Of a stretch of DNA of 64,000 nt, positions 52,543-63,450 are shown in pieces. A program made the translations under genes and the position numbers. Source of the DNA: Streptomyces tropicalis (GTDB lineage: Bacteria; Actinomycetota; Actinomycetes; Streptomycetales; Streptomycetaceae); contig NZ_JARJBB010000004.1 in the NCBI RefSeq assembly GCF_029269835.1, forward strand, positions 248,001 through 312,000, given 5' to 3'. The notes beneath the pieces were generated by a model. That model made no database searches. It was not told the DNA's origin and saw only the letters and a program-made list of their open reading frames with translations. How positions within the stretch are numbered: position 1 is the stretch's first letter; the number at the start of each line of letters is the position of its first letter.

Positions 52543-53138
52543 GGCGTCAGGGTCCTCTCCAGGATGGTCCGCAGTTCCCCGAGGAAGGCGGCGGCGGTCA
52601 GGTCGGGGTCGTCCGCGTCCGTCATCGTGCGCAGCGACAGGGTGAAGGACTGGACGATCAGGAGCAGCGCACGGGCCTGCCGTTCGACGGGGGCGGTGCG
52701 CACCGAGCCGTCGGCGTGCCCCTCGCGCAGCGCGTCGGCGAGCAGGGCGAGCAGGGCCTCCTGGCTGGCGCCGCGCCGGTCCAGCACGTAGGGGAGGAGC
52801 AGTTCGGGGTCCACGTCGAGGATCTTGCGGAAGAGGGGGTGGGCGCGGAACGCCTCCACCCCCGCCACCAGCCCGTCGACGAGCAGTGTCCGGGCGTCGG
52901 CCCCGGGCCGCTCCGCGGGCATGGCCCGGGTGGCGACGTCGACCCACTCACGGGTCATCAGGTCGCCGACCAGGCTGCGCACGTCGGGCCAGCGGCGGTA
53001 GAGCGTCATCCGGGAGACACCCGCGCGGCGGGCCACGTCGGTCAGCGTGGTGCGGCGGACCCCGACGGCCAGGACGCAGTCCCGCACGGCGTCGAGCACG
53101 GGATCGCTGTCCTGACTGTTGTGACGAATAGGCGTCAT
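52539..53138 (-). CDS. TetR/AcrR family regulator of the glycerophosphate/lipid cluster
   Basis: A 199-residue repressor with a clear helix-turn-helix (TTLTDVARRAGVSRMTLYRRW) and a helical sensor domain. It is coupled to the GlpD-type gene (ATGA overlap) and divergent from the AGPS-like gene, so it likely controls both. The ATG at 53138 is preferred. Two GTGTAAC repeats (53139-53153) sit immediately before it, either as an operator or as part of its leader. The ligand is unknown. Confidence 0.88.
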   Translation of the reverse strand: MTPIRHNSQDSDPVLDAVRDCVLAVGVRRTTLTDVARRAGVSRMTLYRRWPDVRSLVGDLMTREWVDVATRAMPAERPGADARTLLVDGLVAGVEAFRAHPLFRKILDVDPELLLPYVLDRRGASQEALLALLADALREGHADGSVRTAPVERQARALLLIVQSFTLSLRTMTDADDPDLTAAAFLGELRTILERTLTP

Positions 53139-53153
53139 GTGTAACAGTGTAAC
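53139..53153 (-). promoter_or_regulatory. Direct repeat GTGTAAC x2 at the tetR start
   Basis: Two copies of GTGTAAC, 8 bases apart, adjoin the tetR ATG. Such positioning fits an autoregulatory operator. The repeat is direct rather than inverted, which is less typical for a TetR dimer. Confidence 0.45.
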
Positions 53154-53287
53154 GCCTCCGGGGAGACACCGGAGGACCCGACTCCTGGAACGGCTCCGGC
53201 CGTCCGGCCCCGGGCCACCCGGGACCGGACGGCGGTGAGCGCCGCCCTCGACTCGACCCGACACGACGACCGGTGAGGAACAACCCC

Positions 53288-54883
53288 ATGGACATGCTGT
53301 GGAGCGGCTGGGGCGACCCGGCCAAGGCCGCGCCGCTGCCCGACTCGGTGACCGGGCTGCTGCGCGACCTGCTCGGGGTCAAGCCCGGCGACGCCGAACC
53401 GGTCGCCCTGGAGGAGATCCACGTCCCCGAATCGCCGTTGGCCCCCGCCGCCCGCGCGGCCCTGGCCGAGGCGGTCGGCGGCGAGGCGCACGTCCGCACC
53501 GACGCCGAGTCCCGGATCCGGCACACCCGCGGCAAGTCGACCCCCGACCTGCTGCGCATCCGCCGCGGCGACACGGCCGACGCCCCGGCCGCGGTGGTCC
53601 TCCCCGCGGGCCACGACGACGTGGTGGCGGTCCTGCGGGCCTGCGCGGAACACGACCTGCCCGTCGTCCCCTTCGGCGGCGGCACCTCCGTCGTCGGCGG
53701 CCTCGCGCCCGGCCGGCACGGCCCCTTCGTCGCGCTCGACCTGCGCCGCATGGACGCCCTGCTCGATCTCGACCCGGTCTCGCGCACCGCCACCCTGCAA
53801 TCCGGCCTGCGCGCCCCGCAGGCCGAGGCGCTGCTGGCCGAACACGGCTTCACCCTCGGCCACTTCCCGCAGTCCTACGAGTGGGCCACCATCGGCGGGT
53901 TCGCCGCCGCCCGCTCCAGCGGCCAGGCCTCCGCCGGCTACGGCCGCTTCGACGAGATGGTCCTCGGCCTCACCCTCGCCACCCCCGAGGGCACCCTCGA
54001 CATCGGCCGGGCCCCGCGCTCCGCCGCCGGTCCCGACCTGCGTCAGCTCGTCCTCGGCTCCGAGGGCGCCTTCGGCGTCATCACCTCGGTGACGGTCCGC
54101 CTGCGGCCGGTGCCGCGGACCCGTGTCCACGAGGGCTGGCGGTTCGCCTCGTTCGAGGAGGGCGCCGCCGCGCTGCGCCGCCTCGCCCAGGACGGGCCCC
54201 GCCCGACCGTGCTGCGCCTGTCCGACGAGACGGAGACGCTCATCGGCCTCGCCCAGCCCGACGCCATCGGTGCCCCGGGCCTGCCGCAGAACGCGGGTTG
54301 CCAGGCCGTCGTGGGCTTCGAGGGCACCGAGGAGGACACCGCGTACCGCAGGGAGCGCGCCGCCGAGGTGCTCCGCGCGTGCGGCGGCACCCCGCTCGGC
54401 GAGGAGCCCGGCGAGCGCTGGGCGCACGGCCGCTACTCGGCGCCGTACCTGCGCGACTCCCTGCTCGACGCCGGCGCCTTCGCCGAGACCCTGGAGACGG
54501 CGGCCTTCTGGTCCCGCATCCCCGCGCTGTACGCCGCCGTCCGCGAGGCGCTCACGTCCACCCTCACCGAGGCCGGCACCCCGCCCCTGGTGATGTGCCA
54601 CATCTCCCACGTGTACGAGAACGGCGCGTCCCTGTACTTCACCGTGGTCTCGGCGCAGGGCGACGACGCCGTGGCGCACTGGGAGCCCGCCAAGCACGCG
54701 GCCAACGAGGCGATCCTCGCCGCGGGCGGCACCATCAGCCACCACCACGGCGTCGGCACCGACCACCGCGACTGGTACGTCCGTGAGGCCGGTCCGCTCG
54801 GCGTCGACGCGCTGCGCGCCGTCAAGCGGCGGCTGGACCCGGCCGGTCTGCTCAACCCCGGGGTCCTGCTGCCCCTCGACTGA
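53288..54883 (+). CDS. Alkyldihydroxyacetonephosphate synthase-like FAD oxidoreductase
   Basis: A 531-residue flavoprotein of the VAO/PCMH fold. The FAD loop reads PVVPFGGGTSVVGGL, followed by GFTLGHFPQSYEWATIGGF. The C-terminal triad of histidines in ISHHHGVG (485-487) and KRRLDPAGLLNPG are hallmarks of alkyl-DHAP synthases, which replace the acyl group of acyl-DHAP with an alkyl group. Related actinobacterial oxidases exist, so ether-lipid activity is likely but not proven. GTGAGGA lies before the ATG. The diacylglycerol-kinase-like gene follows on the same strand. Confidence 0.85.
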   Translation: MDMLWSGWGDPAKAAPLPDSVTGLLRDLLGVKPGDAEPVALEEIHVPESPLAPAARAALAEAVGGEAHVRTDAESRIRHTRGKSTPDLLRIRRGDTADAPAAVVLPAGHDDVVAVLRACAEHDLPVVPFGGGTSVVGGLAPGRHGPFVALDLRRMDALLDLDPVSRTATLQSGLRAPQAEALLAEHGFTLGHFPQSYEWATIGGFAAARSSGQASAGYGRFDEMVLGLTLATPEGTLDIGRAPRSAAGPDLRQLVLGSEGAFGVITSVTVRLRPVPRTRVHEGWRFASFEEGAAALRRLAQDGPRPTVLRLSDETETLIGLAQPDAIGAPGLPQNAGCQAVVGFEGTEEDTAYRRERAAEVLRACGGTPLGEEPGERWAHGRYSAPYLRDSLLDAGAFAETLETAAFWSRIPALYAAVREALTSTLTEAGTPPLVMCHISHVYENGASLYFTVVSAQGDDAVAHWEPAKHAANEAILAAGGTISHHHGVGTDHRDWYVREAGPLGVDALRAVKRRLDPAGLLNPGVLLPLD

Positions 54884-55002
54884 CGGCCCACCCGCCGCGC
54901 CCCCCGCGCCCGGGGGGTCCCTCCCGACCCCCGGGGCACCCGCTCCACCCGCTCTGCCGTACCCTCCCCGCCACCGACCCCTTCCGCTCCGGAGGCCCAC
55001 CG

Positions 55003-55884
55003 ATGCGTCAGTTCACCGCCATCGTCAACCCCACCGCGGGCGGATCCACCGGAGCGGCGGCGCTGCTCCAGGTGGGCCGGCACCTGCGGGAGGCCGGGGC
55101 CGGGCTGGAGACCGAGTACAGCCGCAGCCTCGCCCACGCCCAGGACCTCGCCCGGGAGGCCGGGGAGTCGGGCCGGGTCGTGCTCGCCGTCGGCGGCGAC
55201 GGCATCGCGGGCGGCATCGGCGGCGCCCTCAGCGGCACCGGGACCCTCTTCGGGCTCGTCCCGGCGGGCCGCGGCAACGACTTCGCCCGCGCCCTCGAAC
55301 TCCCCGACGACCCGGCCGCGTTGGCCCGGATCCTCCTCGAGAACGCGCCGCGAGCGGTCGACGCCGTCGAGGTGGAGTCGGCCGTGCACCGGCGCACCGC
55401 CGTGCTCGGCAGCGTGTACGCGGGCGTCGACGCGCTCGCCAACCTGCACGCCAACCGCGCCCGTCTGCTGCGCGGCGCCGCCTCCTACTACGCGGGCGGA
55501 CTGCGCGCCGTCACCACCTGGCGGGCGGCGGACTACCGGGTCACGGTCGACGGCGTCGAGCACGCGCACCGCGGCTACACGGTGGTGGTCGCCAACTCGG
55601 CCTACTACGGCTCCGGGCGCATGATCGCGCCCGGAGCCCGGGTCGACGACGGACTCCTCGACGTGGTGCTGATCCGCGAGGCCCCGCGACGGCTCTTCTT
55701 CGCCCTGATGAACGAGCTGAAGTCGGGGGCCCACATCGGCCGTCCCGAGGTGCGGATCCTGCGCGGCAAGGAGATCACGGTCGCGGCGGACCGGCCGGTG
55801 CCGTACGGGGCCGACGGCGAGGTCGACGCGGCCCTCCCGGTCACGGCCCGGGTGCTGCCCGGAGCGCTCGCCGTGCTCTGCTGA
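55003..55884 (+). CDS. Diacylglycerol/lipid kinase family protein
   Basis: A 293-residue lipid kinase. VNPTAGG at the N-terminus, VGGDG and PAGRGNDFAR in the middle, and DDGLLDVVLIREA late are the conserved blocks of the DagK/YegS family, which phosphorylates diacylglycerol or a similar lipid with ATP. GGAGG precedes the ATG. It is 119 bases after the alkyl-DHAP-synthase-like gene and fits a common lipid pathway with it and the GlpD-type enzyme. It converges with the Rpf-like gene. Confidence 0.9.
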   Translation: MRQFTAIVNPTAGGSTGAAALLQVGRHLREAGAGLETEYSRSLAHAQDLAREAGESGRVVLAVGGDGIAGGIGGALSGTGTLFGLVPAGRGNDFARALELPDDPAALARILLENAPRAVDAVEVESAVHRRTAVLGSVYAGVDALANLHANRARLLRGAASYYAGGLRAVTTWRAADYRVTVDGVEHAHRGYTVVVANSAYYGSGRMIAPGARVDDGLLDVVLIREAPRRLFFALMNELKSGAHIGRPEVRILRGKEITVAADRPVPYGADGEVDAALPVTARVLPGALAVLC

Positions 55885-55885
55885 C

Positions 55886-55899
55886 CCGCGGGCCCGCGG
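55886..55899 (+). terminator. Short palindrome between lipid-kinase and Rpf-like genes
   Basis: CCGCGGG-CCCGCGG, a perfect 14-base palindrome, starts 2 bases after the kinase stop. Confidence 0.4.
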
Positions 55900-55923
55900 T
55901 GCTCCGCCGGCCGGCCCCGTGTC

Positions 55924-56885
<962 letters not shown>

Positions 56886-57485
56886 ATGACCTCTCCGTCC
56901 CCCCCGCGCCTGCTCGTCGCGGGCGTCGGGAACATCTTCCTCGCGGACGACGCCTTCGGACCCGAGGTGATCCGGGCCCTGGACCGGCGCCCGCTGCCGC
57001 CCGAGGTGCAGGTCCGCGACTTCGGCATCCGCGGCCTCGACCTCGCGTACACCCTCCTCGACGGCTACGACACCGCCCTCCTCGTCGACACCGCCCGGCG
57101 CGGCCACCACCCCGGCACCCTCACCCTGATCGAGCCGGAACCCCCCGCCCCCGAAACGGCCGGCCCTCCGCCGGAGGCGCATGGCATGGATCCGGCCACC
57201 GTCCTCGCCCTCGCCGCGCACCTGGGCGACGAACCGCTGCCGCGGGTCCTCGTCCTCGCCTGCGAGCCCCGGCTGCTGCCGCACCCCGACGAGGACATCC
57301 TCCCGGGGACGAGCGCCGAGGTGCGCGAGGCCGTCGGCCGGGCCGTCGACGCGCTGCACGCCGTCGTCCCGGTCCTCCTCGCCGACCCCGCGGCCACCCC
57401 CGCGTTGGGCCGCCCGATGGAATCCGCGCCCGTGCGCACGGCTGCGCTGCCGGACCTCGCCGCCGGAGGCGCCGAAGATCGGTGA
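56886..57485 (+). CDS. Hydrogenase maturation endopeptidase
   Basis: A 199-residue protease of the HyaD/HybD family. The fold-defining GVGNIFLADDAFGPEVIRAL near the N-terminus, the VDTA metal-binding aspartate and the GMDPATVL histidine region are visible. It removes the C-terminal tail of the large [NiFe]-hydrogenase subunit after nickel insertion, using the nickel itself as a recognition element. GGGAG lies before the ATG. HypB follows after 73 bases, so it leads the maturation operon. Confidence 0.88.
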   Translation: MTSPSPPRLLVAGVGNIFLADDAFGPEVIRALDRRPLPPEVQVRDFGIRGLDLAYTLLDGYDTALLVDTARRGHHPGTLTLIEPEPPAPETAGPPPEAHGMDPATVLALAAHLGDEPLPRVLVLACEPRLLPHPDEDILPGTSAEVREAVGRAVDALHAVVPVLLADPAATPALGRPMESAPVRTAALPDLAAGGAEDR

Positions 57486-57558
57486 GGGACCGGGCCGCCG
57501 CCCGCCGTGCGGCCGCGGGCCCGCGCCCGTCCCGAGCCGACCCCGAGGAGCAGCGCTC

Positions 57559-58386
57559 ATGTGCCGGTCCGACGTCAAGCAGGCCGTCCTGGCGAAGAAC
57601 GACGATCTGGCCGCGTGCCTGCGGAGCGACCTGGCCCGGCAGGGGATCGCCGTGGTCAACCTCCTGTCCAGCCCGGGCAGCGGCAAGACCGAGCTGCTCG
57701 GCCGGGTGCTGGCCCACGCGGTCGAGCGGGGAGTCTCCGTCGCCGCCCTCACCGCCGATCTGGCCACGGAGAACGACGCCGTGCGGCTGGCCCGTTCGGG
57801 CGCGCCGGTGCAGCAGGTCCTGACCGACGGCCTGTGCCACCTGGAGGCCCGCCAGGTCCGCAGCCGCCTGGAGGGCTGGCTCCCGGACGGCACCGGGGTG
57901 CTGTTCGTGGAGAACGTCGGGAACCTCGTCTGCCCGGCCTCCTACGACCTCGGCGAGACCCTGCGGATCGTCCTGATGGCGGTCACCGAGGGCGAGGACA
58001 AACCGCTCAAGTACCCCACCGCCTTCGGCTCCGCCCATCTCGTCGTGATCACCAAGACCGACCTGGCCGAGGCCGCCGGATTCGACGAGGGCGCCTTCCG
58101 CGCCCACGTCCACCGCGTCAACCCGGGCGTGGAGATCGTCCGTTCGTGCGCCCGTACCGGCGACGGTGTCGACACCCTTCTGGAACGCGCCCTCGCCGCC
58201 CGCACCGGAGCCCCGCCCCACCGCCCGCCGCTGGCCCCGCACCCGCACGGCCACCACCACGGCCACGACGACGACCCGGGCCACCGGCACGACCACCCCG
58301 CCGAGCACGCCCACCCCGGCTCCGGTGACCCGGCCCGCGGCGACCACCCGGCGCACCACGACCCCGCCCGCACCTCCGCCTCATGA
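57559..58386 (+). CDS. hypB: Hydrogenase nickel incorporation protein HypB with C-terminal His-rich tail
   Basis: A 275-residue GTPase. The P-loop SSPGSGKT (about 37-44), the metal-binding CHLEARQV (Cys93, His94), ENVGNLVCP and TKTD switch motifs define HypB, which delivers nickel to the hydrogenase large subunit. The nickel-storage histidine run usually lies at the N-terminus; here about 15 histidines lie at the C-terminus (about 221-268). GAGGAG precedes the ATG. Its stop overlaps the HypF start (ATGA). Confidence 0.93.
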   Translation: MCRSDVKQAVLAKNDDLAACLRSDLARQGIAVVNLLSSPGSGKTELLGRVLAHAVERGVSVAALTADLATENDAVRLARSGAPVQQVLTDGLCHLEARQVRSRLEGWLPDGTGVLFVENVGNLVCPASYDLGETLRIVLMAVTEGEDKPLKYPTAFGSAHLVVITKTDLAEAAGFDEGAFRAHVHRVNPGVEIVRSCARTGDGVDTLLERALAARTGAPPHRPPLAPHPHGHHHGHDDDPGHRHDHPAEHAHPGSGDPARGDHPAHHDPARTSAS

Positions 58387-60749
58387 CCGCACCCGCCACC
58401 GGCCGGGTGCGCCGCCGGCTCACCGTCCGCGGCACCGTCCAGGGCGTCGGCTTCCGGCCCCACGTGCACCGGCTGGCCGCCGACCTCGCGCTGGCCGGAT
58501 TCGTGAGCAACACCGCGAACGGCGTGCTCATCGAGGTCGAGGGCCCCGCCGACGGCGTCGACCGGTTCTGCCACCGGCTCGCCGAACAGCCGCCCCCGCT
58601 CGCCACGGTCACCGGCATCGGACGGAAGGACGTCCCCGCCACCGGGACCGACGGCCCCTTCACCATCCGTCCCACCGAGCACGCCCCGGGGCGCACCCAG
58701 CTCCCACCCGACACCGCGACCTGCGCCGACTGTCTGCGCGAACTGGCCGCCCCGGCCGACCGCCGCCACCGACACCCCTTCATCACCTGCACCCACTGCG
58801 GCCCCCGCTTCACCATCGCCACGGCGATGCCGTACGACCGCGCGGCCACCACCATGGCCGGCTTCCCGATGTGCCCCGACTGCGCCCGGGAGTACGGCGA
58901 CCCCGCCGACCGGCGCTTCCACGCCCAGCCCGTCGCCTGCCCGTCCTGCGGACCCCGGCTGCGGTTGCTGACCGCGGGCGGCGACCGCCCCGTACGCGAC
59001 GCCGAGGCCCTCGCGGGAGCGCGCGCCCTGCTCGCCGCCGGACGGATCGTCGCCGTGAAGGGCGTCGGCGGCTACCACCTGGCCTGCGACGCCACCGACC
59101 CGCGCGCCGTCGCCGCACTCCGCAGTCGCAAGGAACGCGGCGGCAAGGCCTTCGCCGTGATGTGCGCCGACCTCGCCGCGGTCGAGGGGATCGCCGCCGT
59201 GACCGACGCCGAGCGGGCCGCGCTCACCGGCCCCCGGCGCCCCATCGTCCTGCTGCGCCGGCAGCCCCGGCCGGACGGCCTCCGGCTCGCCGACGCGGTG
59301 TGCCCGGGCAGCCCGCACCTCGGCGTCATGCTGCCGTACACCCCCGTGCACACCCTGCTGTTCGGGCTGCCCGGCGACCCGCCCGGCCCCCGCGCCCTGG
59401 TCATGACCAGCGGCAACCGCTCCGGCGAGCCCATCGTCACCGACGACGCCGAGGCGCTGGCGCGGCTGGCCGGTCTGGCCGACGCCTGGCTCGCCCACGA
59501 CCGCGCCATCGCCTCGCCCTGTGACGACTCCCTGCTGCGCGTCCGCCCCGACGGCACCGCCCAGCTGCTGCGCCGCTCCCGCGGCTGGGTGCCCCGGCCG
59601 GTGCCCCTCCCGCTGCCGGTGCGCCCCGCACTCGCGGTCGGCGGCGACCTGAAGAACGCGCCGTGCGTCGGCGACGGCGACCAGGCCTGGTTCGGGCCGC
59701 ACATCGGGGACATGGGCGACCTCGCCACCCTGGAGGCCGCCGAACGGGCCGAACGGCACCTGCTCGGCCTGACCGGAGTCGCCCCCGGCCTCGTCGCCGC
59801 CGACCGGCACCCCGGCTACCACTCGGCCCGCTGGGCCCGCCGCCGCGCCGCCCGGCTGCCCGTCCCGGAACCGGTGCTCGTCCAGCACCACCACGCCCAC
59901 ATCGCCTCGGCGATGGCCGAACACGGCCTCGACGGCACCGCACCCGTGATCGGCGTCGCCTTCGACGGCACCGGATACGGCGACGACGGCAGCGTCTGGG
60001 GTGGCGAGGTGCTGATCGCCGACTACGCCGGCTACCGCCGCTTCGCCCATCTCGCACCGGCCCCGCTGCCCGGCGGCGACGCCGGGGTCGCCAACCCGTG
60101 CCGGCTGGCCCTGGCCCGCCTCTGGGCCGCCGGGCTGCCGCGGCCGTCGAACCTGCCCAGCGCCGCCGCCTGCACGTCCGGGGAACGGTCCGTGCTGGAA
60201 CAGCAGCTGGCCCGGCAGGTGGCCTGTGTGCCCACCTCCAGCATGGGCCGGCTCTTCGACGCCGTCTCGTCCCTGGTGGGTGTGTGCCACCGGGCCGGCT
60301 ACGAGGCCCAGGCCGCCCTCGAACTCGAGGCCGCCGCCACCCCGGCCTGGGGTCAGGACACGGGGACATACGACTTCGGCCTCACCACCGGCCCCGGACC
60401 GCTCACCTTCGACCCGGCCCCCGTGCTGCGGGAACTCCTCGCCGACCAGCGCGACGGCACCCCGGCACCGGTGCTCGCGGCCCGGTTCCACCGCTCGGTC
60501 GCGCGGGCCGTCGCCGCGATCTGCCGGCGCGCCCGCGAGGCCACGGGGCTGGGCACCGTCGCCCTCAGCGGCGGCGTCTTCGCCAACGGCCTGCTGGAGG
60601 GGGAGTGCACCGCGCTGCTCGCCGCGGACGGCTTCACGGTCCTGTGCCACGGCGAAGTGCCCCCGAACGACGGCGGGCTGGCCCTCGGGCAGCTCGTGGT
60701 CGCGGCCCACCGGCCGCCGGGACGGCGGCCGCCCGACCCCGCCCGCTGA
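58383..60749 (+). CDS. hypF: Carbamoyltransferase HypF
   Basis: A 788-residue enzyme that makes the thiocarbamate precursor of the CN ligands of the [NiFe] centre. Domains in order: acylphosphatase (about 9-95, VQGVGFRPHV and SNTANG), two Zn fingers of paired CxxC/CxDC (about 108-190: CADCLREL, CTHCGPRF, CPDCAREY, CPSCGPRL), a YrdC-like nucleotide domain (about 200-385) and a Kae1-like carbamoyltransferase (about 395-788, with VQHHHAHIASAM and SGGVFAN). The four-base overlap with HypB suggests coupling. Confidence 0.93.
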   Translation: MTAPATGRVRRRLTVRGTVQGVGFRPHVHRLAADLALAGFVSNTANGVLIEVEGPADGVDRFCHRLAEQPPPLATVTGIGRKDVPATGTDGPFTIRPTEHAPGRTQLPPDTATCADCLRELAAPADRRHRHPFITCTHCGPRFTIATAMPYDRAATTMAGFPMCPDCAREYGDPADRRFHAQPVACPSCGPRLRLLTAGGDRPVRDAEALAGARALLAAGRIVAVKGVGGYHLACDATDPRAVAALRSRKERGGKAFAVMCADLAAVEGIAAVTDAERAALTGPRRPIVLLRRQPRPDGLRLADAVCPGSPHLGVMLPYTPVHTLLFGLPGDPPGPRALVMTSGNRSGEPIVTDDAEALARLAGLADAWLAHDRAIASPCDDSLLRVRPDGTAQLLRRSRGWVPRPVPLPLPVRPALAVGGDLKNAPCVGDGDQAWFGPHIGDMGDLATLEAAERAERHLLGLTGVAPGLVAADRHPGYHSARWARRRAARLPVPEPVLVQHHHAHIASAMAEHGLDGTAPVIGVAFDGTGYGDDGSVWGGEVLIADYAGYRRFAHLAPAPLPGGDAGVANPCRLALARLWAAGLPRPSNLPSAAACTSGERSVLEQQLARQVACVPTSSMGRLFDAVSSLVGVCHRAGYEAQAALELEAAATPAWGQDTGTYDFGLTTGPGPLTFDPAPVLRELLADQRDGTPAPVLAARFHRSVARAVAAICRRAREATGLGTVALSGGVFANGLLEGECTALLAADGFTVLCHGEVPPNDGGLALGQLVVAAHRPPGRRPPDPAR

Positions 60750-60871
60750 ACCCGGCCCGCCCGGACCGGCGACCCGAGGGGCCCGGCCGCCCCCCGGCAG
60801 GACCCCCGACGATCCGGACCGCAACGCACCGGAGAACCGGCGACCGCAGACACCGACGAGACGGAGTGACC

Positions 60872-61216
60872 ATGTGTTTGGCAGTGCCCGGCAGAGTCGT
60901 GGCCATCGACGAGAGCACCGACCCGCTCACCGGTCTGATCGACTTCGGCGGAGTGCAGAAGCAGGCGTGCCTGGAGTACCTGCCCGACGTGCGGGTCGGT
61001 GAGTACGTCATCGTCCACGTCGGATTCGCCCTCCAGCGCCTGGACGAGGAGTCGGCGCGGGCCTCCCTGGAGCTCTTCGAGCAACTGGGCCTGCTGGAGG
61101 AGGAGTTCGGAGACGCCTGGAAGCAGGCGGCACAGCAGGCCGGGGGCGGCGCCCCGCACGCTCCCGTGCCCGCGGACAGTGCCCGGAGCGGGGAGAGCGG
61201 AAGTGAGGCGCGGTGA
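60872..61216 (+). CDS. hypC: Hydrogenase assembly chaperone HypC
   Basis: A 114-residue chaperone. It starts MCLAVPG, the obligatory Cys2 that holds iron, followed by the beta-barrel ([25 protein letters not shown]) and a helix. The C-terminal 35 residues form a Gly/Ser/Glu tail beyond the usual HypC length. It carries the Fe(CN)2CO group between HypD and the large subunit. GGAGTGACC precedes the ATG. Its stop overlaps the HypD start (GTGA). Confidence 0.95.
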   Translation: MCLAVPGRVVAIDESTDPLTGLIDFGGVQKQACLEYLPDVRVGEYVIVHVGFALQRLDEESARASLELFEQLGLLEEEFGDAWKQAAQQAGGGAPHAPVPADSARSGESGSEAR

Positions 61217-62355
61217 AGTACATCGACGAGTTCAACGATCCCGACCTGGCCCGCCGGCTGCTGGACGAGATCCGCGCGACGGTCACCCGGCCGTGGGCGC
61301 TGATGGAGGTCTGCGGCGGCCAGACCCACTCCATCATCAGACACGGCATCGACCAACTCCTCCCTGATGAGGTGGAGTTGATCCACGGGCCCGGCTGCCC
61401 GGTCTGCGTCACCCCCCTGGAGGTGATCGACAAGGCGCTGGAGATCGCCGCCCGGCCCGGGGTGATCTTCTGCTCCTTCGGCGACATGCTGCGGGTGCCG
61501 GGCACCGGCCGCGACCTGTTCCAGGTCAAGGGCGAGGGCGGCGACGTCCGCGTGGTCTACTCGCCGCTCGACGCCCTGCAACTGGCCCGCCGGCACCCCG
61601 ACCGCCAGGTCGTCTTCTTCGCCATCGGCTTCGAGACCACCGCGCCCGCCAACGCCATGGCCGTGCACCAGGCCCGCCGGCTGGGCCTGGACAACTTCAC
61701 ATTGCTGGTCTCCCACGTACGGGTCCCCCCGGCCGTCGAGGCCATCATGACGGCCCCGGCCTGCCGGGTGCAGGCCTTCCTCGCCGCCGGGCACGTGTGC
61801 AGCGTGATGGGCACCGGCGAGTACCCGGAGCTGGCCGAGCGGTTCCGCGTCCCGATCGTGGTGACCGGCTTCGAGCCGCTGGACATCCTCGAGGGCATCC
61901 GCCGCGGCGTGCACCAGCTGGAGCGCGGCGAGCACCGCGTCGAGAACGCCTACCCGCGGGCCGTGCGCGACGAGGGCAACCCGGCCGCGCTGCGCATGAT
62001 CGAGGACGTGTTCGAGGTGGTCGACCGCAACTGGCGCGGCATCGGCCCCATCCCCACCAGCGGCTGGCGCCTGACCGAGGCGTTCCGGGACTACGACGCC
62101 GAACACCGCTTCGACGTCTCCGGCATCCGCACCGAGGAGCCCGCCGAGTGCCGGGCCGGAGAGGTCCTGCAGGGCCTGATCAAGCCCACCGAGTGCGGCG
62201 CCTTCGGGACCGCCTGCACCCCGCGCACCCCGCTGGGCGCCACCATGGTCTCCAGCGAGGGCGCCTGCGCGGCCTACTACCTGTACCGGCGGATGAACGG
62301 CCCGGACTCCACGGGCTCCCGCATCCCGCAGGAGGAGATGAACCCCGTTGGCTGA
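61213..62355 (+). CDS. hypD: Hydrogenase formation protein HypD
   Basis: A 380-residue iron-sulfur protein that builds the Fe(CN)2CO unit with HypC and Hyp[41 protein letters not shown] and the C-terminal cysteine cluster ([27 protein letters not shown]) match the family. The GTG overlaps the HypC stop. HypE starts inside its last codons. Confidence 0.95.
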   Translation: MKYIDEFNDPDLARRLLDEIRATVTRPWALMEVCGGQTHSIIRHGIDQLLPDEVELIHGPGCPVCVTPLEVIDKALEIAARPGVIFCSFGDMLRVPGTGRDLFQVKGEGGDVRVVYSPLDALQLARRHPDRQVVFFAIGFETTAPANAMAVHQARRLGLDNFTLLVSHVRVPPAVEAIMTAPACRVQAFLAAGHVCSVMGTGEYPELAERFRVPIVVTGFEPLDILEGIRRGVHQLERGEHRVENAYPRAVRDEGNPAALRMIEDVFEVVDRNWRGIGPIPTSGWRLTEAFRDYDAEHRFDVSGIRTEEPAECRAGEVLQGLIKPTECGAFGTACTPRTPLGATMVSSEGACAAYYLYRRMNGPDSTGSRIPQEEMNPVG

Positions 62356-63430
62356 ACTGGCCCGACCGGCGGCGACCGCCACCGCCGACCCCGCGAACTG
62401 GACCTGCCCCGCCCCGCTGCGCGACCAGCCGGTCGTCGTCATGGGCCACGGCGGAGGCGGCGCCCTGTCCGCCGAACTGATCGAGCAGGTCTTCACCCCC
62501 GCCTACGGCAACCCCGTCCTGGCCGGGCTCGGCGACTCCGCCGTCCTCGACCTCGGCGGCGCCCGGCTGGCGTTCTCCACCGACTCCTACGTCGTGCGCC
62601 CGCTGTTCTTCCCCGGCGGCTGCCTGGGCGACCTCGCCGTCAACGGCACCGTCAACGACCTGGCGATGAGTGGCGCCGTGCCCACCCACCTCTCCACGGC
62701 CTTCATCCTGGAGGAGGGCGTGGAGCTGACCGTGGTCGAGCGGATCGCGCGGGCCCTCGGCGCGGCCGCCGAGGCGGCCGGGGTCCTCGTCGCCACCGGC
62801 GACACCAAGGTGGTCGAGACCGGCCACGGCGACGGCGTCTACGTCACCACCGCCGGGGTCGGGCTCGTCCCCGACGGTGTCGACATCCGCCCGCAGCGGG
62901 CCCGGCCGGGCGACGTCGTCATCGTCAGCGGCCCGATCGGCCTGCACGGCGTGGCGATCATGAGCGTCCGGGAGGGCCTGGAGTTCGGTATCGAGATCGC
63001 CAGCGACACCGCTCCGCTGGCCGGGCTGGTGGCGGCGATGCTGGCGGTCACGCCCGACCTGCACGTGCTGCGCGACCCGACCCGCGGCGGTCTCGCCGCC
63101 TCCCTGAACGAGATCGCCCGCGCCTCCGGCACCGGCGTACGGCTCCAGGAACGGGCGATCCCGGTGCCCGAGGCCGTCGCCAACGCCTGCGGCTTCCTCG
63201 GCCTGGACCCGCTCTTCGTCGCCAACGAGGGCCGGCTCGTCGCCTTCGTGCCCCGGCCGCACGCCGAGGCGGTCCTCGCGGCGATGCGGGCCCACCCGCA
63301 GGGCGCCGGAGCCACCGTCGTCGGCGAGTGCGTCGCCGAGCACCCCGGCATGGTCGTCGTCGCCACCGGCCTCGGCGGCACCCGGGTCGTGGACCTGCCG
63401 CTCGGCGAGCAGCTGCCCCGCATCTGCTGA
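62348..63430 (+). CDS. hypE: Hydrogenase maturation protein HypE
   Basis: A 360-residue ATP-dependent dehydratase of the AIR-synthase fold. It converts the HypF-supplied carbamoyl on its C-terminal cysteine into a cyanide ligand. The C-terminus ends PRIC, the catalytic cysteine tail. [14 protein letters not shown] and [14 protein letters not shown] are typical ATP-binding segments. The TTG at 62348 has GGAGGAG about 10 bases upstream and overlaps the HypD end by eight bases. Confidence 0.94.
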   Translation: MAELARPAATATADPANWTCPAPLRDQPVVVMGHGGGGALSAELIEQVFTPAYGNPVLAGLGDSAVLDLGGARLAFSTDSYVVRPLFFPGGCLGDLAVNGTVNDLAMSGAVPTHLSTAFILEEGVELTVVERIARALGAAAEAAGVLVATGDTKVVETGHGDGVYVTTAGVGLVPDGVDIRPQRARPGDVVIVSGPIGLHGVAIMSVREGLEFGIEIASDTAPLAGLVAAMLAVTPDLHVLRDPTRGGLAASLNEIARASGTGVRLQERAIPVPEAVANACGFLGLDPLFVANEGRLVAFVPRPHAEAVLAAMRAHPQGAGATVVGECVAEHPGMVVVATGLGGTRVVDLPLGEQLPRIC

Positions 63431-63450
63431 CCGGGCACCGCGTCCCGCAC

